NCBI RefSeq assembly: GCF_000725805.1
Contig: NZ_JOFT01000024.1
Coordinates: 1-64,000, forward strand
Length of the DNA stretch: 64,000 nt
DNA from: Streptomyces xanthophaeus
GTDB lineage: Bacteria; Actinomycetota; Actinomycetes; Streptomycetales; Streptomycetaceae
Direction of reading: 5' to 3'
Shown in pieces: positions 1 through 12,173 of the stretch; the first letter of the stretch is position 1, and each line of letters begins with the position of its first letter. The translations under genes were made by a program, and so were the position numbers. The notes beneath the pieces were generated by a model. It saw only the letters and a list, made by a program, of their open reading frames with translations. It had not been told where the DNA came from and did no database searches.

Positions 1-636
1 GCGCCCGGTCGGGTTCACCAGCAGGCGGTAGCCCTCGGTGTCCAGCTTGATGCCGTCCTCGACGAGCTGCGCCAGCACGTGCTCGACGACGAACTCCCGG
101 ATGTCGGGAGCGAGCAGCGAGTCCAGGTCGATGTCGGACGCGTGCTGCGAGGACACCACGACGGTGTCCAGACGCACGGCCTTGTCGCCGTCGTACTCGA
201 TGGTGACCTGGGTCTTGCCGTCGGGACGCAGGTACGGGATGGTCCCGTTCTTGCGGACCTCGGACAGCCGACGGGAGAGCCGGTGCGCCAGGTGGATCGG
301 GAGCGGCATCAGCTCGGGCGTCTCGTCGCACGCGTAGCCGAACATCAGGCCCTGGTCGCCCGCGCCCTGCCCCGCGCCCTGCTTGTCGAGCTCGTCCTCG
401 TCGCCCTCGACGCGCTTCTCGTACGCCGTGTCGACACCCTGCGCGATGTCCGGGGACTGCGCACCGATGGACACCGACACACCGCACGAAGCGCCGTCGA
501 AGCCCTTCTTCGAGGAGTCGTAGGAGGTCGGGTCCTCGCGCAGCAGGGCGTCGAGGATCGTGTCGCTGATCTGGTCAGCGATCTTGTCGGGGTGGCCCTC
601 GGTCACGGACTCCGAGGTAAAGAGGCGGCGGGACAC
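1..636 (-). CDS. metK: S-adenosylmethionine synthase, N-terminal part (cut by window edge)
   Basis: Makes S-adenosylmethionine from methionine and ATP in the cytoplasm. The 212 visible codons begin [17 protein letters not shown], the family's N-terminal signature with the ATP-site His in GHPDK, and include [12 protein letters not shown], the central MetK motif. A GTG start at 636 is preceded by AGGGAG about 5 bases upstream. The full protein is about 400 residues, so the C-terminal half lies outside the window. Its promoter should lie in the 194 bp between it and coaBC. I saw no recognisable SAM riboswitch there, only a weak hairpin at 688-706. Confidence 0.97.
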   Translation of the reverse strand, partial: MSRRLFTSESVTEGHPDKIADQISDTILDALLREDPTSYDSSKKGFDGASCGVSVSIGAQSPDIAQGVDTAYEKRVEGDEDELDKQGAGQGAGDQGLMFGYACDETPELMPLPIHLAHRLSRRLSEVRKNGTIPYLRPDGKTQVTIEYDGDKAVRLDTVVVSSQHASDIDLDSLLAPDIREFVVEHVLAQLVEDGIKLDTEGYRLLVNPTGR

Positions 637-830
637 ATCGCTCCCTGGGGTTGCAGCGGCTGCTGGCTGATCAATTGGCGGGACCACATCGGGGGCTGCG
701 CCCGATCACGTTCCGACTGCAGTTTATCGGTCGCCACCGTTTCACGGACCACCCGTCTCGCCTTATGGGAGCCACGTGACCTGCGACACTCCATTCTGGC
801 GTACGGATTCGCCCAGGAAAAGCGCCGTGC

Positions 831-2045
831 TCAGGCGCGTCGCGGGGTAAGCCGGGCCACGACCTGGTCCCAGATCACCTCGGCCAGGGCTTCCTTCGGC
901 CCATGGGGAACCTGGACCTCAGCTCCGTCAGAGCTCAAGATCACGGCCTCGTTCTCCTCCGATCCGAAGGTCTTGGCCTCGCCCACCTCGTTCACCACGA
1001 GCAGATCACAGCCCTTGCGCAGGAGCTTGGCCCGGCCGTTGGCGAGGACGTCGTCGGTCTCGGCGGCGAATCCCACCACCACCTGACCCTCCCGCGCCCG
1101 GTCGGCCGAGACCTCCGCGAGCACGTCGGGGTTGCGCACGAGCGCGACGGGAGCGGGCTCCTGCCCGTCCTTCTTCTTGATCTTCCCGCTCGCGTACTCG
1201 GCGGGCCGGAAGTCGGCGACGGCCGCGGCCATCACCACGGCGTCGGCGTCCCGGGCCGCCTCCAGCACGGCGGCCCGCAGCTGCACGGCCGTCCCGACGC
1301 GTACGAGGTCCACCCCGGCGGGGTCGGCCAGCGCGGTGTCGGCCGCGACCAGGGTGACGCGGGCCCCGCGGGCCACGGCGGTGCGGGCGAGCGCGTAGCC
1401 CTGCTTGCCGGAGGAGCGGTTGCCGAGGAAGCGGACCGGGTCCAGCGGCTCGCGCGTACCCCCGGCGCTGATCACCACGTGCCGGCCGACGAGGTCCGGC
1501 TCGGCCGTCCCGCGCGCCAGGACGCCCCGGCACACCTCGAAGATCTCCTCGGGGTCGGGCAGCCGCCCCTTGCCGGTGTCCTTGCCGGTGAGACGGCCGA
1601 CGGCGGGCTCGATGACGACGGCTCCGCGGCGGCGCAGCGTGGCCACGTTCTCCTGGGTGGCCGGGTGCTCCCACATCTCGGTGTGCATGGCCGGGGCGAA
1701 GACCACCGGACAGCGGGCGGTGAGCAGGGTGTTCGTGAGCAGGTCGTCCGCCAGCCCGTGGGCGGCCTTGGCCAGCATGTCCGCGGTGGCCGGGGCGACG
1801 ACGACGAGGTCGGCGGACTGGCCGATGCGCACGTGCGGCACCTCGTGGACGGTCTCCCACACCTCGGTGGAGGCCGGGTTCCCGGAGAGGGCGGCCCAGG
1901 TGGCCTCGCCGACGAAGTTCAGGGAGGCCGCCGTGGGCACCACCCGTACCTCGTGCCCGGACTCGGTCAGCCGGCGCAGCAGCTCGCACGCCTTGTAGGC
2001 GGCGATCCCGCCGCTGACCCCGAGGACGACCTTCGGCTTACCCAC
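831..2045 (-). CDS. coaBC: Bifunctional phosphopantothenoylcysteine decarboxylase/phosphopantothenate-cysteine ligase
   Basis: Catalyses two consecutive steps of coenzyme A synthesis: CTP-dependent joining of cysteine to 4'-phosphopantothenate (CoaB, C-terminal) and FMN-dependent decarboxylation (CoaC, N-terminal). Seen: KVVLGVSGGIAAYKACELLR at the N-terminus, the CoaC region VPHVRIGQSADLVVVAPATA with its catalytic His, and CoaB motifs DPVRFLGNRSSGKQG and GFAAETDD. The length of 404 residues is typical. The start chosen is GTG-GGT-AAG at 2045, eight bases behind GAAGGGAAG; a GTG one codon earlier is nearly as good. The frame stays open to 2108, but without a ribosome binding site. It lies between rpoZ and metK, as in other Streptomyces. 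Confidence 0.95.
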   Translation of the reverse strand: MGKPKVVLGVSGGIAAYKACELLRRLTESGHEVRVVPTAASLNFVGEATWAALSGNPASTEVWETVHEVPHVRIGQSADLVVVAPATADMLAKAAHGLADDLLTNTLLTARCPVVFAPAMHTEMWEHPATQENVATLRRRGAVVIEPAVGRLTGKDTGKGRLPDPEEIFEVCRGVLARGTAEPDLVGRHVVISAGGTREPLDPVRFLGNRSSGKQGYALARTAVARGARVTLVAADTALADPAGVDLVRVGTAVQLRAAVLEAARDADAVVMAAAVADFRPAEYASGKIKKKDGQEPAPVALVRNPDVLAEVSADRAREGQVVVGFAAETDDVLANGRAKLLRKGCDLLVVNEVGEAKTFGSEENEAVILSSDGAEVQVPHGPKEALAEVIWDQVVARLTPRRA

Positions 2046-2107
2046 CACGTACTTCCCTTCGACGCGCGCGACGGCTTCGGCTCCGGCCGTCGTACCCCTC
2101 CATGACA

Positions 2108-2146
2108 CACCACAGGCCCGGCAGATGTTCTGCCGGGCCTGTGGTG
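2108..2146 (-). terminator. Strong hairpin terminator after rpoZ
   Basis: Perfect 17-bp inverted repeat (2108-2124 with 2130-2146) around a 5-base loop, just after the rpoZ stop and before coaBC. There is no long U-tract, as is common in Streptomyces terminators. Confidence 0.75.
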
Positions 2147-2164
2147 AAAGGACTTCTCGGTGCC

Positions 2165-2437
2165 TTACTGAGCCGGGGCCTCGATGGCCTCGGAGGTCAG
2201 CAGACCCGCGTTGATCTCGCGCAGCGCGATCGAAAGCGGCTTCTCGTGGACGTGGGTGTCCACCAGCGGGCCGACGTACTCGAGCAGGCCCTCACCGAGC
2301 TGCGAGTAGTACGCGTTGATCTGACGCGCCCGCTTGGCCGCGTAGATCACGAGGCTGTACTTCGAGTCCGTGGCCTCGAGCAGCTCGTCGATCGGCGGGT
2401 TGATGATGCCCTCGGGCGCAGTGATGGAAGAGGACAC
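2165..2437 (-). CDS. rpoZ: RNA polymerase omega subunit
   Basis: Small subunit that helps beta-prime fold and assemble into RNA polymerase. The 90-residue protein has the omega core: [32 protein letters not shown] and a C-terminal [15 protein letters not shown]. The start is GTG (GTG-TCC-TCT) at 2437 with GAAGG about 10 bases upstream. It follows gmk after 58 bp, the usual gmk-rpoZ arrangement, and ends in a strong hairpin. In Streptomyces, loss of omega is known to affect growth and differentiation; nothing in this copy looks unusual. Confidence 0.97.
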   Translation of the reverse strand: MSSSITAPEGIINPPIDELLEATDSKYSLVIYAAKRARQINAYYSQLGEGLLEYVGPLVDTHVHEKPLSIALREINAGLLTSEAIEAPAQ

Positions 2438-2495
2438 GCTCTACCTTCCGAAGATGGGTGAAAGATCAAACATTAACCGAAGAAACGGTCAACGA

Positions 2496-3059
2496 TCAGA
2501 CAACTTCCATCAAGGCTAGCAGCTCGCGCGCTACGTCCTCGACGGAGGTGTTGACAAGGGTGGTGTCGAACTCCGATTCGGCAGCGAGTTCGATCTTGGC
2601 CTGATCGAGCCGGCGTGCGATGACCTCCGCCGATTCGGTGCCGCGGCCGGTGAGCCGACGCACCAGCTCGTCCCAGCTCGGCGGGGCGAGGAAGACCAGC
2701 TGGGCCTCGGGCATGGACTCGCGGACCAGCCGGGCGCCCTGGAGATCGATCTCCAGCAGGACCGGCTCGCCGTTCTCCAGGCGCTCCAGGACCGCGCCGC
2801 GCGGTGTGCCGTAGCGGTTGCCCGCGAACTCGGCCCACTCCAGCAGCTCGCCGTTGGCGATCAGCTTGTCGAACTCGTCGTCGGAGACGAAGAAGTAGTG
2901 GACTCCGTGTCGCTCACCGGGCCGCGGCTTGCGGGTGGTGGCCGACACCGAGAGCCATACCTCCGGGTGGACCTTGCGCATATGCGCGACGACCGTGCTC
3001 TTGCCGACCCCCGAAGGGCCGGAGAGCACGGTCAGCCGCGGACGAACCTCTGCTGCCAT
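2496..3059 (-). CDS. gmk: Guanylate kinase
   Basis: Phosphorylates GMP to GDP with ATP, feeding GTP and dGTP synthesis. The P-loop [10 protein letters not shown] sits near the N-terminus, followed by the GMP-binding segment [20 protein letters not shown] and the lid region. With ATG at 3059 the protein is 187 residues, the normal size. The frame is open to 3188, but that N-terminal extension is low-quality sequence, and [14 protein letters not shown] matches what I recall of Streptomyces Gmk. The Shine-Dalgarno is weak. It is flanked by mihF upstream and rpoZ downstream on the same strand, probably one transcript. Confidence 0.95.
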   Translation of the reverse strand: MAAEVRPRLTVLSGPSGVGKSTVVAHMRKVHPEVWLSVSATTRKPRPGERHGVHYFFVSDDEFDKLIANGELLEWAEFAGNRYGTPRGAVLERLENGEPVLLEIDLQGARLVRESMPEAQLVFLAPPSWDELVRRLTGRGTESAEVIARRLDQAKIELAAESEFDTTLVNTSVEDVARELLALMEVV

Positions 3060-3120
3060 AGAGCGATTATCCAGGTTCCCGGGACTGCCTGAGAACGCCG
3101 GAAGCACTCCGGGCGACGCG

Positions 3121-3444
3121 TCAGCCGGCAGGGGTGCCGAACTCACGCTCCAGAGAAGCGATCTGGTTGGAACCGAGACCTCGGACACGCCGGGACTCGG
3201 AGATGCCGAGGCGCTCCATGATCTGCTTGGCGCGCACCTTGCCCACGCCAGGCAGGGACTCCAGCAGGGCGGAGACCTTCATCTTGCCGATGACGTCGTT
3301 CTCCTGGCCCGTCTTGATGACCTCTTGGAGCGAGGCGCCGGAGTGCTTGAGTCGATTCTTCACCTCGGCCCGCTCCCGGCGAGCCGCGGCGGCCTTTTCG
3401 AGCGCGGCTGCGCGCTGTTCAGGGGTAAGGGGCGGAAGAGCCAC
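3121..3444 (-). CDS. mihF: Actinobacterial integration host factor (sIHF)
   Basis: Nucleoid-associated DNA-bending protein specific to actinobacteria, unrelated to proteobacterial IHF. In Streptomyces it influences sporulation, nucleoid compaction and antibiotic production. The 107 residues starting [18 protein letters not shown] include an N-terminal helix rich in Arg/Lys and the helix-two-turns-helix region [22 protein letters not shown] at 3444 was chosen because GAGGTGA lies 7 to 13 bases upstream and because it gives the known length; an upstream frame to 3504 has no site. gmk follows 61 bp downstream. Confidence 0.95.
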   Translation of the reverse strand: MALPPLTPEQRAAALEKAAAARRERAEVKNRLKHSGASLQEVIKTGQENDVIGKMKVSALLESLPGVGKVRAKQIMERLGISESRRVRGLGSNQIASLEREFGTPAG

Positions 3445-3817
3445 GCCTACGTCACCTCGGATGTCGAACTGTCGGATACGGACCGGTGGAGAGCCCGCAG
3501 GCACCCCACCTGGCGAGGTCCCGAACAGCGGTGATGCTCGTTCGCTGCTCGTTCACTCTGATCGGAGACTAGCGGCCATGGCCGCTCCAGTCAGCGAGAA
3601 CGGACGAAAAGTCCTGGTCAGCCTCCACCGAACCGTACATCTAGGACAAAACACCCCGGTTTTGTCCGGTGACAGACGTTCTCTTTTCGTCACGACGTGC
3701 GATGCGCAGGCCCCGAGGGCCCCCGAGCGGCCCGAATCCGCGTGCGGCAGGCCCCCTGCGCGGCCCCTCACCACGGCAGCGACCGTGATGAGGGTCACAG
3801 CGGCCCGTCCGGGACCG
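3445..3817. other. Non-coding region between pyrF and mihF
   Basis: A 373-bp gap with no credible gene. It should hold the end of the pyr transcript and the mihF promoter. The visible landmark is the AT-rich inverted repeat at 3644-3667. The 180 bp nearest mihF contain no other clear palindrome. Confidence 0.7.
3644..3667. promoter_or_regulatory. Inverted repeat GGACAAAAC-N6-GTTTTGTCC
   Basis: Perfect 9-bp arms (3644-3652 and 3659-3667) around a 6-base spacer. The arms carry A4/T4 runs that stand out in a roughly 72% GC context. It lies 200 bp upstream of mihF and 150 bp downstream of pyrF. It could be an operator for a dimeric regulator, part of the mihF promoter, or the pyr operon terminator. 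The sequence alone does not decide. Confidence 0.4.
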
Positions 3818-4660
3818 CTACGCGGAGACGGCCGCGCGGATCTCGTCGGCGAAGGCGGCCGCGGAGGAGCGCAGGGCGGCCACGTCCGGGCCGTGCTTGA
3901 GCACGCCGCGCGAGACGTTCGGCACCACGTTGCCCACCGCCTTGCCGAAGACGCCCGGCAGGTCCGCCGCCGTCGCGCCCTGCGCCCCGATGCCGGGGGC
4001 CAGGAGCGGACCGTTGATGTCCAGGTCGAAGGAGGACAGGTCGCCCAGCGTGGCGCCGACCACCGCTCCGAAGGAGCCCATGGGAGCCGCGCCCGCGTTC
4101 TCGGCGGCCAGGTGCGCCAGCATCGTCGCGCCGATGGTCCGGCCGTCCTCGCGGACCGCCCGCTGGACCTCCGCACCCTCCGGGTTCGAGGTCAGGGCCA
4201 GGACGAACAGGCCCGCGCCCGACGCGCGCGCCAGGTCCACCGCGGGCTTCAGCGAGCCGTAGCCCAGGTACGGGGAGACCGTCAGGGCGTCGGAGAAGAG
4301 CGGGGAGGCGGGGTCCAGGAAGGCCGAGGCGTACGCCGCCATCGTGGAGCCGATGTCGCCGCGCTTGGCGTCCATCACCACGAGGGTGCCGGCGGCGCGG
4401 GCGTCGGCCACGGTCCGTTCCAGCACCGCGACACCGCGGGAGCCGAACCGCTCGAAGAAGGCGGCCTGCGGCTTGAAGACCGCCACCGACTCGGCCAGCG
4501 CCTCGACGACCGTACGGGAGAACCGCTCCAGGCCGGCGATGTCGTCGGCCAGGCCCCACTGGGCCAGCAGCGCGGCGTGCGGGTCGATGCCCACGCACAG
4601 CGGTCCGCGGGTGTCCATCGCCGCGCGCAGGCGGGTGCCGAAGGGGGTCACAGTGCTCAC
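3818..4660 (-). CDS. pyrF: Orotidine 5'-phosphate decarboxylase
   Basis: Last step of UMP synthesis: OMP to UMP plus CO2. The 280-residue length and the motif VVMDAKRGDIGST, whose Asp-Lys-Asp tetrad does the catalysis, place it in the longer PyrF subfamily common in actinobacteria. Start is GTG at 4660; its GTGA overlaps the pyrD stop, so the two are translationally coupled. It is the last gene of the pyr operon in this window. A 157-bp stretch with no obvious strong terminator separates its stop from the inverted repeat at 3644-3667. Confidence 0.95.
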   Translation of the reverse strand: MSTVTPFGTRLRAAMDTRGPLCVGIDPHAALLAQWGLADDIAGLERFSRTVVEALAESVAVFKPQAAFFERFGSRGVAVLERTVADARAAGTLVVMDAKRGDIGSTMAAYASAFLDPASPLFSDALTVSPYLGYGSLKPAVDLARASGAGLFVLALTSNPEGAEVQRAVREDGRTIGATMLAHLAAENAGAAPMGSFGAVVGATLGDLSSFDLDINGPLLAPGIGAQGATAADLPGVFGKAVGNVVPNVSRGVLKHGPDVAALRSSAAAFADEIRAAVSA

Positions 4661-5766
4661 AGCGCGGCCTTTCGGTTCTCGGCGCCCACCGCTTCGGCGA
4701 GCGTCGCGTACGGGCTGTTGGCCAGGCGAGCGGCCAGGCCCTTGTGGATGGCGCGGGCGTAGAAGGGGCCCTCGTAGATGAAGGCGCTGTAGCCCTGGAC
4801 CAGGGTGGCCCCGGCCAGGATCCGCTGCCAGGCGTCCTCGGCGTTCTCGACGCCCCCGACGCCGACGAGGACCAGCCGGTCCCCCACACGGGCGTACAGG
4901 CGGCGCAGGACCTCCAGCGAGCGCTCCTTGACGGGGGCGCCGGACAGCCCGCCGGTCTCCTTCACCAGGGCCGGGGAGGACTTCAGCCCCAGGCCCTCGC
5001 GGGCGATGGTGGTGTTGGTCGCGATGATGCCGTCGAGGCCGAGCTCCAGGGCCAGGTCGGCGACGGCGTCCACGTCCTCGTCCGCGAGGTCCGGGGCGAT
5101 CTTGACCAGCAGCGGGACCCGGCGGCCGGTGACGACCCGGTCCGCGGCCTCGCGCACGGCGGTCAGCAGCGGCCGCAGCGATTCGGTGGCCTGGAGGTTG
5201 CGCAGCCCCGGGGTGTTCGGGGAGGAGACGTTCACGACGAGGTAGTCGGCGTGCCGGGCGAGGCGCTCGGTGGAGGCGACGTAGTCCGCCACCGCCTCTT
5301 CCTCGGGCACCACCTTGGTCTTGCCGATGTTGACGCCGACCACGGTGTTGAAGACCGGCGTACGGGCGGCCAGACGCGCCGCGACGGCGGCGGAGCCCTC
5401 GTTGTTGAAGCCCATGCGGTTGATCAGCGCACGGTCCGGGACCAGGCGGAACAGCCGCTTCTTGGGGTTGCCCGGCTGGGCCCGGGCCGTGACCGTGCCG
5501 ATCTCGATGTGGTCGAAGCCGAGCATGGACATGCCGTCGATGGCGACGGCGTTCTTGTCGAAGCCCGCCGCGAGGCCGAAGGGGCCGTGCATCCGCAGGC
5601 CGAGGGCCTCGGTGCGAAGCTCCTTGTGGCGGGGGGCGAGCCAGGCCGCGAGGAAGGTGCGCAGCACGGGGGTGCGGGCGGCGAGGCGGATCCAGCGGAA
5701 GGCCATGTAGTGGGCCTGCTCCGGGTCCATCCGCTTGAAGACCAGGTTGAAGAAGAGCTTGTACAT
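4657..5766 (-). CDS. pyrD: Dihydroorotate dehydrogenase, quinone-dependent (class 2)
   Basis: Oxidises dihydroorotate to orotate and passes electrons to membrane quinones through FMN. Class 2 is shown by [11 protein letters not shown], with Ser as catalytic base, and by the N-terminal helical extension ([19 protein letters not shown]) used for membrane association. Later FMN motifs are NMGFNNEG-like ([10 protein letters not shown]) and [17 protein letters not shown] at 5766 is preferred because GAGGGATCC lies about 10 bases upstream; an ATG at 5793 has no ribosome binding site. With this start the protein is 369 residues. Confidence 0.94.
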   Translation of the reverse strand: MYKLFFNLVFKRMDPEQAHYMAFRWIRLAARTPVLRTFLAAWLAPRHKELRTEALGLRMHGPFGLAAGFDKNAVAIDGMSMLGFDHIEIGTVTARAQPGNPKKRLFRLVPDRALINRMGFNNEGSAAVAARLAARTPVFNTVVGVNIGKTKVVPEEEAVADYVASTERLARHADYLVVNVSSPNTPGLRNLQATESLRPLLTAVREAADRVVTGRRVPLLVKIAPDLADEDVDAVADLALELGLDGIIATNTTIAREGLGLKSSPALVKETGGLSGAPVKERSLEVLRRLYARVGDRLVLVGVGGVENAEDAWQRILAGATLVQGYSAFIYEGPFYARAIHKGLAARLANSPYATLAEAVGAENRKAAL

Positions 5767-5798
5767 CGTCGAGAAGGATCCCTCTGCGCTCATGGAAA

Positions 5799-5830
5799 GG
5801 GGGACACCCGTCGTGAAACCGGTGTCCCCC
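5799..5830 (-). terminator. Hairpin between carB and pyrD
   Basis: Arms 5799-5808 and 5821-5830 form a perfect 10-bp GC-rich stem (GGGGGACACC) with a 12-base loop, in the 94-bp gap between carB and pyrD. It may be a partial terminator, or a processing or stability element lowering pyrDF expression relative to carAB. Confidence 0.5.
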
Positions 5831-5860
5831 CTCCCGTGTCCGGGCTGTACGGGCTGCTTG

Positions 5861-9161
<3,301 letters not shown>

Positions 9162-9169
<8 letters not shown>

Positions 9170-10310
9170 GCTCGGCCTCCATCAGATTCACGAAACGGTC
9201 GAAGAGGTACGCGGCGTCGTGCGGGCCGGCGGCCGCCTCGGGGTGGTACTGGACGGAGAAGGCCGGCTGGTCGAGCAGCTGGAGGCCTTCGACGACCTGG
9301 TCGTTCAGGCAGACGTGGGAGACCTCGGCGCGGCCGTAGGGGGTCTCGGAGACCTTGTCGAGGGGCGCGTCGACGGCGAAGCCGTGGTTGTGCGCGGTGA
9401 TCTCGACCTTGCCCGTGCTGCGGTCCTGGACCGGCTGGTTGATGCCGCGGTGGCCGTACTTCAGCTTGTAGGTGCCGAAGCCGAGCGCGCGGCCCAGGAT
9501 CTGATTGCCGAAGCAGATGCCGAACAGCGGGGTCTTGCGGGCGAGGACGCCCTGCATGACCGCGACGGGGCCGTCGGCGGTGGCCGGGTCGCCCGGGCCG
9601 TTGGAGAAGAACACGCCGTCCGGCTGGACCGCGTAGACGTCCTCGACGGTGGCGGTGGCGGGCAGCACGTGCACCTCGATGCCGCGCTCGGCCATCCGGT
9701 GCGGGGTCATGCCCTTGATGCCGAGGTCGACGGCGGCGACGGTGAAGCGCTTCTCGCCGATGGCGGGGACCACGTAGGTCTCCTTGGTGGCGACCTCGGC
9801 GGAGAGGTTCGCGCCCTTCATCTGCGGGGCTTCCTTGACGCGGGCCAGCAGGGCCTCGTCGCGGACGCCGGTCCAGGCCTCGCCGGAGAAGATGCCGACG
9901 CGCATGGCGCCGCGCTCGCGCAGGTGGCGGGTCAGGGCGCGGGTGTCGATGCCGGAGATGCCGACGACGCCCTGCCTGACCAGCTCCTCGTCCAGCGAGC
10001 GCTGCGAGCGCCAGTTGGAGGGGACGCGGGCGGGGTCGCGTACGACGTAGCCGGACACCCAGATGCGGGAGGACTCGGGGTCCTCGTCGTTGACGCCGGT
10101 GTTGCCCACGTGCGGGGAGGTCATGACGACGACCTGGCGGTGGTACGACGGGTCGGTGAGGGTCTCCTGGTAGCCGGTCATGCCGGTGGAGAACACGGCC
10201 TCACCGAAGGTCTCCCCCACAGCGCCGTAGGCGCGGCCGCGGAAGATCCGACCGTCCTCCAGGACGAGTACGGCGGGAGCTTTGGCTGCTCCCCTGGTGG
10301 AGGTCGTCAT
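9162..10310 (-). CDS. carA: Carbamoyl-phosphate synthase small subunit (glutaminase)
   Basis: Hydrolyses glutamine and delivers ammonia to CarB. The C-terminal class I amidotransferase domain carries the nucleophile Cys in [16 protein letters not shown] and the His/Glu pair in [13 protein letters not shown]. The N-terminal CarA domain begins [19 protein letters not shown]. The length is 382 residues from ATG at 10310, whose ATGA overlaps the stop of the upstream membrane protein. The frame is open further upstream, but only inside that neighbouring gene. It overlaps carB by 8 bp, fitting the 1:1 complex. Confidence 0.96.
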
Positions 10311-10888
10311 CGTTCGGCGCCTTCCGTCGTGATGGATGAGTTCATGTTGTTGATCGCCTCGACCCACGCGGCGTGCTCGGCCGCGCGGTCGGAGCGGAAT
10401 CCGGAGTCGATCTCCTTGTCACCGTGCGCCCAGGTGACGACGAGGAGACCGCCCTCGGTGAGTACCTTGCCCGCGATTCCCTTGTCGAGGCGGGCGCCGC
10501 GCAGCTGCGCGGCCGGTACGAAGAAGTCGGTGGCACCCGGACGGACCACGTCGAGGCCCGCATCGGTGAGCGTGAGCTCCACCCGGCTGCGGACACCCAG
10601 GCCGTGGGCGACGATCCGGTCGAGCCATTGCCCCGCGGTGGTGGACCCGTGGTACCGGCCGGTCAGGGCCAGCCGGTGCTCGGGGAGGCCCTCGGGGGCG
10701 GCGGGCAGCTCCGGCAGGTCGTTCTGCAGGGCTCCTCGCCATTTCCAGCCCTGCCGCATCAGCCAGTACACAAACGCGATGAAGACGAGCAGACCGATCA
10801 CCCACGCCATGCGTGCGCCCCAGTCCGTCACCTCCGCCGACCGTCGTTCGGCGGCCTCGGCGGCCAGTTGGATTACAGCAGGTGTCAC
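10307..10888 (-). CDS. Single-pass membrane protein with PH-like C-terminal domain, in the pyr operon
   Basis: Function unknown. The 193-residue product has one clear membrane helix at about residues 27-44 ([18 protein letters not shown]) and a soluble beta-rich domain resembling bacterial PH-like folds ([20 protein letters not shown], then [16 protein letters not shown] and a final helix [12 protein letters not shown]). Its start overlaps the pyrC stop and its stop overlaps the carA start, both by 4 bp, so it is translationally locked into the pyrimidine operon. A gene of this type sits at the same place in S. coelicolor as I recall. It might anchor or position the pathway enzymes; that is inference from context only. 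Confidence 0.8.
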   Translation of the reverse strand: MTPAVIQLAAEAAERRSAEVTDWGARMAWVIGLLVFIAFVYWLMRQGWKWRGALQNDLPELPAAPEGLPEHRLALTGRYHGSTTAGQWLDRIVAHGLGVRSRVELTLTDAGLDVVRPGATDFFVPAAQLRGARLDKGIAGKVLTEGGLLVVTWAHGDKEIDSGFRSDRAAEHAAWVEAINNMNSSITTEGAER

Positions 10889-12171
10889 GCCAGCGTCCCG
10901 TCCACGACCGTTGCCCGGCCCCGCAGGAAGGTATGAGTGACGCGCCCCGGCAGCTCACGGCCCTCGTAAGGCGTGTTGCGGCTGCGGGAGGCGAAATGTG
11001 CGGGGTCCACGACACCACGGTACGAGGTATCGACCAGCGTCAGGTTCGCGGGTTCACCTGCCGAGACGGGGCGGCCGTGGTTGTCCAGGCCGCCGATGCG
11101 CGCCGGGGCGAAGGACATCCGCTCGGCGACGCCCGCCCAGTCGAGCAGTCCGGTCTCCACCATCGTCTGCTGGACGACGGAGAGCGCGGTCTCCAGGCCC
11201 ACCATGCCCATGGCGGCGGCGGCCCACTCGCAGTCCTTGTCCTCGTGGGGGTGCGGGGCGTGGTCGGTGGCGACGATGTCGATCGTGCCGTCGGCGAGCG
11301 CCTCGCGCAGGGCCAGCACGTCGCGCTCGGTGCGCAGCGGCGGGTTGACCTTGTAGACGGCGTTGTACGAGCGCACGAGCTCCTCGGTGAGCAGGAGGTG
11401 GTGCGGGGTGACCTCGGCGGTGACGTCGATGCCGCGGGACTTGGCCCAGCGGACGATCTCGACGGAGCCGGCCGTGGAGAGGTGGCAGATGTGGACGCGG
11501 GAGCCGACGTGCTCGGCGAGGAGCACGTCACGGGCGATGATCGACTCCTCGGCGACGGCCGGCCAGCCGCCGAGGCCCAGCTCGGCGGAGACGACGCCCT
11601 CGTTCATCTGCGCGCCCTCGGTGAGGCGCGGCTCCTGGGCGTGCTGGGCGACGACGCCGCCGAAGGCCTTCACGTACTCCAGGGCGCGGCGCATGATCAC
11701 GGCGTCGTCCACGCACTTGCCGTCGTCGGAGAAGACGGTGACGCGGGCCGCGGAGTCGTGCATGGCACCCAGCTCGGAGAGCTGCTTGCCCTCCAGGCCG
11801 ACGGTGACGGCGCCGATGGGCTGCACGTCGCAGTAGCCGGACTCCTTGCCCAGGCGCCAGACCTGCTCGACGACGCCGGCGGTGTCGGCGACCGGGAAGG
11901 TGTTCGCCATGGCGAAGACGGCGGTGTAGCCGCCGGAGGCGGCGGCGCGGGTGCCGGTGAGGACGGTCTCGGAGTCCTCGCGGCCGGGCTCGCGCAGGTG
12001 GGTGTGGAGGTCGACGAGGCCGGGGAGGAGGGTCTGGCCCTCGGCCTCGATGACGGTCGCGCCTTCGGCGGACAGGCCGGTGCCGACCTCGGCGATGGTC
12101 TCGCCGTCGATCAGGACGTCCTGCGCCTCGCCGCCGAGTACCTTCGCGCCACGGATAAGGATCTTGCTCAT
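10885..12171 (-). CDS. pyrC: Dihydroorotase
   Basis: Third step of pyrimidine synthesis: cyclises carbamoyl aspartate to dihydroorotate. The amidohydrolase metal motif is DLHTHLREPGREDSETVLTG, the His ligands recur in RVHICHLSTAGSVE and TPHHLLLT, and the catalytic Asp lies in VATDHAPHPHEDKD. The 428-residue length fits class I dihydroorotase. ATG at 12171 begins 2 bp after the pyrB stop, and the stop overlaps the membrane-protein gene. The class I type often associates with aspartate transcarbamoylase, consistent with its place beside pyrB. Confidence 0.96.
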   Translation of the reverse strand: MSKILIRGAKVLGGEAQDVLIDGETIAEVGTGLSAEGATVIEAEGQTLLPGLVDLHTHLREPGREDSETVLTGTRAAASGGYTAVFAMANTFPVADTAGVVEQVWRLGKESGYCDVQPIGAVTVGLEGKQLSELGAMHDSAARVTVFSDDGKCVDDAVIMRRALEYVKAFGGVVAQHAQEPRLTEGAQMNEGVVSAELGLGGWPAVAEESIIARDVLLAEHVGSRVHICHLSTAGSVEIVRWAKSRGIDVTAEVTPHHLLLTEELVRSYNAVYKVNPPLRTERDVLALREALADGTIDIVATDHAPHPHEDKDCEWAAAAMGMVGLETALSVVQQTMVETGLLDWAGVAERMSFAPARIGGLDNHGRPVSAGEPANLTLVDTSYRGVVDPAHFASRSRNTPYEGRELPGRVTHTFLRGRATVVDGTLA

Positions 12172-12173
12172 GG

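Noticed and set aside
637..830. Possible SAM riboswitch before metK
   Set aside because: None of the SAM-I, II or IV core motifs could be found; only a weak 6-bp hairpin at 688-706 is present.
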